From Solobacterium sp. (GTDB lineage: Bacteria > Bacillota_I > Bacilli_A > Erysipelotrichales > Erysipelotrichaceae): a stretch of DNA of 24,699 nucleotides. The stretch covers positions 1-24,699 of the forward strand of contig JABZMB010000018.1 of NCBI GenBank assembly GCA_015256455.1, given 5' to 3'. The notes below the pieces were generated by a model, which was not told the origin of the DNA, made no database searches, and was given only the letters and a program-made list of their open reading frames with translations. Both the position numbers and the translations under genes were made by a program. This document shows positions 22,948 to 24,699 of this stretch, piece after piece; position 1 is the stretch's first letter, and each line of letters opens with the position of its first letter.

Positions 22948-24321
22948 ATGAAATTAGACTTGTTTTCTTTTATTGATGAAACGATGGAATATTACAAAAG
23001 TAAGAGCGCGATATACCAATATGCCGAAGGTAAGCTAAATAAGTTTTTTACGGATGAGTTTTTAAACGGCGAAGACCGTGTTATCTCCATGCGCTCTAGA
23101 ATCAAAGCAGAAGATAGTTTAAAAGAGAAGTTAATTCGCAATCAGTTCTATCTTCAATACGAAGCAGGTAAAGATGCAATCTCTCACTTAACTGATTTGA
23201 TTGGTATCACAATGCAATGTCGTTTTATTCGTAATGAAGATCAGCTTTATAAATCATTATTTAATAAATTTACACGAAAGAAGGGTACGCCTTACTTTGT
23301 AGCGAATAATGACCCTGATATCTTTATTGATTTAAGTGTGTTTCAGCCACAGTTACAAAGGAATGGTTTTACAATTTATCGCATAGATGGTTATTACACA
23401 TTTAACGATGAAATGATTCGTTTTGAACTGCAGATTAAATCACTTGTACATGCATTCTGGAGTGAAATTGAACACGAAGTTGTTTATAAGAATCCTGATT
23501 TTATTCTCTACGATCAATTTAATAAAGATATGTTAGGTGCTATTCGCGATAATTTAGATGTTGTTGATCGACAACTTGAAATTATGTATGACGAGATTAG
23601 TCATCAAACAAGACAAACACAAATTGGTATGGATGAAGTCGGATTTAAACAGTTTGTTGCGCGTAGTATTAATGAACTAGTAAATCGTAAGATGAGAGAA
23701 TCGGTTGGTTTTACATCTGACTTTAAGAAGTGTTCTGCAATGATTGCACAGTATGTGTATGTTCGTGATTTCATCAATGGAGAACATAACAAAGAACGAA
23801 TGATGGATTATCTAGAAACATTAAATATGCTTGCGACTAGTAAGTTAGATCTTTCAGAAGAAATCCATTTGGAGAGAGAACATCAAACGGAAGACGAGTT
23901 CTCTCGCATCTTTGGTCAGTATTGGCAAAAACAGCTAAATTCAAACTTCCAATGGCACATCTTCTTTGCAATGTTATTTAGTATTCAGCCTGGAAGTAAT
24001 ATTGATGACTTTACAGACTTCTGTACAATCATCAAGAGATTATTGATTGAACCAAACTGGTATCGTAATACTTTTCAACAGTTTGGTGACGATAAAGCAT
24101 TTGCAATACAGAAAGATTTAGAACTGGTATTGGCAAATACACTTGTGTCAATTGATGATATTGAAATTGTTCATGAAGATAAGGTGTATTTGTGTATGCA
24201 GACATTCCGTTACTATGTAACACAATTAGAAAATGAATATGATGATTATGCTGAATTTATTCAGTATTATGAAAAAAATAAAATTGAACTCTCTAAGTTA
24301 ATTATGGATCATTTCCATTGA
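22948..24321 (+). CDS. RelA/SpoT-domain protein with divergent active site
   Basis: The 457-residue product has an N-terminal RelA/SpoT nucleotide pyrophosphokinase-like domain (about 20-190) and a long helical C-terminal part (about 200-457) with no domain I recognise. Seen features: RSRIKAEDSLKEKL (49-62), SHLTDLIGITMQCRF (79-93), a degenerate form of the P-K-x-N-G-Y-x-S-x-H loop with NGF at 139-141, and the FELQIKSLVHAFWSEIEHE block with Glu160. In active (p)ppGpp synthetases the loop has Tyr and His and the earlier motif ends G-I-R; here these are Phe, Arg and G-I-T. There is no HD hydrolase domain, ACT or TGS domain. It may be an altered alarmone synthetase, a related transferase, or inactive. 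Start ATG 22948 has AAAGGATG upstream, 12 bases after the methyltransferase stop. Confidence 0.82.
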   Translation: MKLDLFSFIDETMEYYKSKSAIYQYAEGKLNKFFTDEFLNGEDRVISMRSRIKAEDSLKEKLIRNQFYLQYEAGKDAISHLTDLIGITMQCRFIRNEDQLYKSLFNKFTRKKGTPYFVANNDPDIFIDLSVFQPQLQRNGFTIYRIDGYYTFNDEMIRFELQIKSLVHAFWSEIEHEVVYKNPDFILYDQFNKDMLGAIRDNLDVVDRQLEIMYDEISHQTRQTQIGMDEVGFKQFVARSINELVNRKMRESVGFTSDFKKCSAMIAQYVYVRDFINGEHNKERMMDYLETLNMLATSKLDLSEEIHLEREHQTEDEFSRIFGQYWQKQLNSNFQWHIFFAMLFSIQPGSNIDDFTDFCTIIKRLLIEPNWYRNTFQQFGDDKAFAIQKDLELVLANTLVSIDDIEIVHEDKVYLCMQTFRYYVTQLENEYDDYAEFIQYYEKNKIELSKLIMDHFH

Positions 24322-24332
24322 GTCTGATATTT

Positions 24333-24341
24333 TGTTATAAT
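24333..24341 (+). promoter_or_regulatory. Extended -10 promoter of the Asp23/YloU gene
   Basis: TG-T-TATAAT at 24333-24341 with a perfect -10 hexamer; the -35 region (TTCCAT) is weak. It lies between the RelA/SpoT-domain gene and the Asp23 gene and gives a leader of about 20 bases containing AAGAGGTGA. Confidence 0.65.
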
Positions 24342-24369
24342 AAACTGGTAAATATAAGAGGTGAATAAC

Positions 24370-24696
24370 ATGGCACAAGATTATGTTGTTTTAAATGAGA
24401 AAAATGAAAATGGCTTAATTGCTATTAACAAGACTGTATTTAAGTCTATTGCAGAAATTAGCATCGATGATATCGAAAATGCGATTCGCGTACCACAGGC
24501 ACGTTTTACAAAGCCTTTAACAGTAAAGGTGGATGCTAACCAATTACATATCACTGCTGATATTAAAGTGAAGTATGGCGCTAATGTAGCGGCTACTTGT
24601 GAGTTGGTACAGAATAAGATTTATGAGAACATCGTATTCATGACAGGATTTAAGCCAGCAGATGTGACTGTAAATGTCATTGATTTTGAAATCTAG
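24370..24696 (+). CDS. Asp23/Gls24 (YloU) family envelope stress response protein
   Basis: Small cytoplasmic protein of 108 residues of the Asp23/YloU type. The order of elements fits: an N-terminal strand plus GLIAINKTVFKSIAEISI, a basic central stretch, then VDANQLHITADIKVKYG, the helix VAATCELVQNKIYENI and the final strands FKPADVTVNVIDFEI. Such proteins associate with the membrane and respond to envelope stress; in Bacillus a YloU gene is near fatty-acid or nusB genes. I chose ATG 24370 because AGAGGTGA (24356-24363) precedes it; GTG 24361 falls inside that site. It ends 3 bases before the window edge, so its operon partners are not seen. Confidence 0.88.
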   Translation: MAQDYVVLNEKNENGLIAINKTVFKSIAEISIDDIENAIRVPQARFTKPLTVKVDANQLHITADIKVKYGANVAATCELVQNKIYENIVFMTGFKPADVTVNVIDFEI

Positions 24697-24699
24697 TAT

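Overview
The window comes from a low-GC Gram-positive bacterium (Bacillota). The gene set and style (pyruvate phosphate dikinase, a rimP-nusA-rnpM-infB-rbfA translation operon, an EssC-type ATPase with WXG100 proteins, a lysine riboswitch, Asp23/YloU) fit an Erysipelotrichia-like lineage. That lineage placement is an inference, not a result. All genes lie on the + strand except a block at 16435-19798. No rRNA, tRNA, CRISPR array or insertion sequence was seen, and no stretch longer than 300 bases lacks a feature.

Layout. (1) 1-1895: 3' part of ppdK, ending in a long Lys/Ala/Pro tail that resembles histone H1, then a terminator. (2) 1996-3495: glpK, alone, with its own promoter. (3) 3599-8396: rimP, nusA, rnpM (ylxR), infB, rbfA, tightly packed and closed by a strong terminator. 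(4) 8484-14657: a compact type VII-secretion-like operon: two WXG100 proteins, a large lipoprotein with SLH-like and Ig-like (Big2-type) regions, an EssC/FtsK-type ATPase shorter than the usual EssC, and a small YukD/EsaB-like protein. EssA, EssB, EsaA and toxin genes are not seen here. (5) 14693-16390: an M3 oligopeptidase. (6) Minus strand: an amino-acid ABC importer (binding protein, permease, ATPase; 18764 down to 16435) behind a lysine riboswitch, and upstream of it a TtcA-like tRNA thiolation enzyme (19798-19031). (7) 19858-24321: truB, ribF, an RsmF-like rRNA m5C methyltransferase and a divergent RelA/SpoT-domain protein. (8) 24370-24696: an Asp23/YloU protein with its own promoter.

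How it fits together. In Bacillus the order is rimP-nusA-rnpM-ylxQ-infB-ylxP-rbfA-truB-ribF. Here the same series is cut between rbfA and truB by about 11.5 kb that carries the secretion-like operon, a peptidase, the lysine importer and ttcA. truB restarts from its own promoter, placed so close to the start codon that its mRNA may be almost leaderless. The secretion-like genes are visibly more AT-rich than the translation genes, which is compatible with different origin or different selection. The best candidates for undescribed biology are the reduced type VII-like operon with its multi-domain lipoprotein, the histone-like tail on PPDK, and the RelA/SpoT-domain protein with altered active-site residues.
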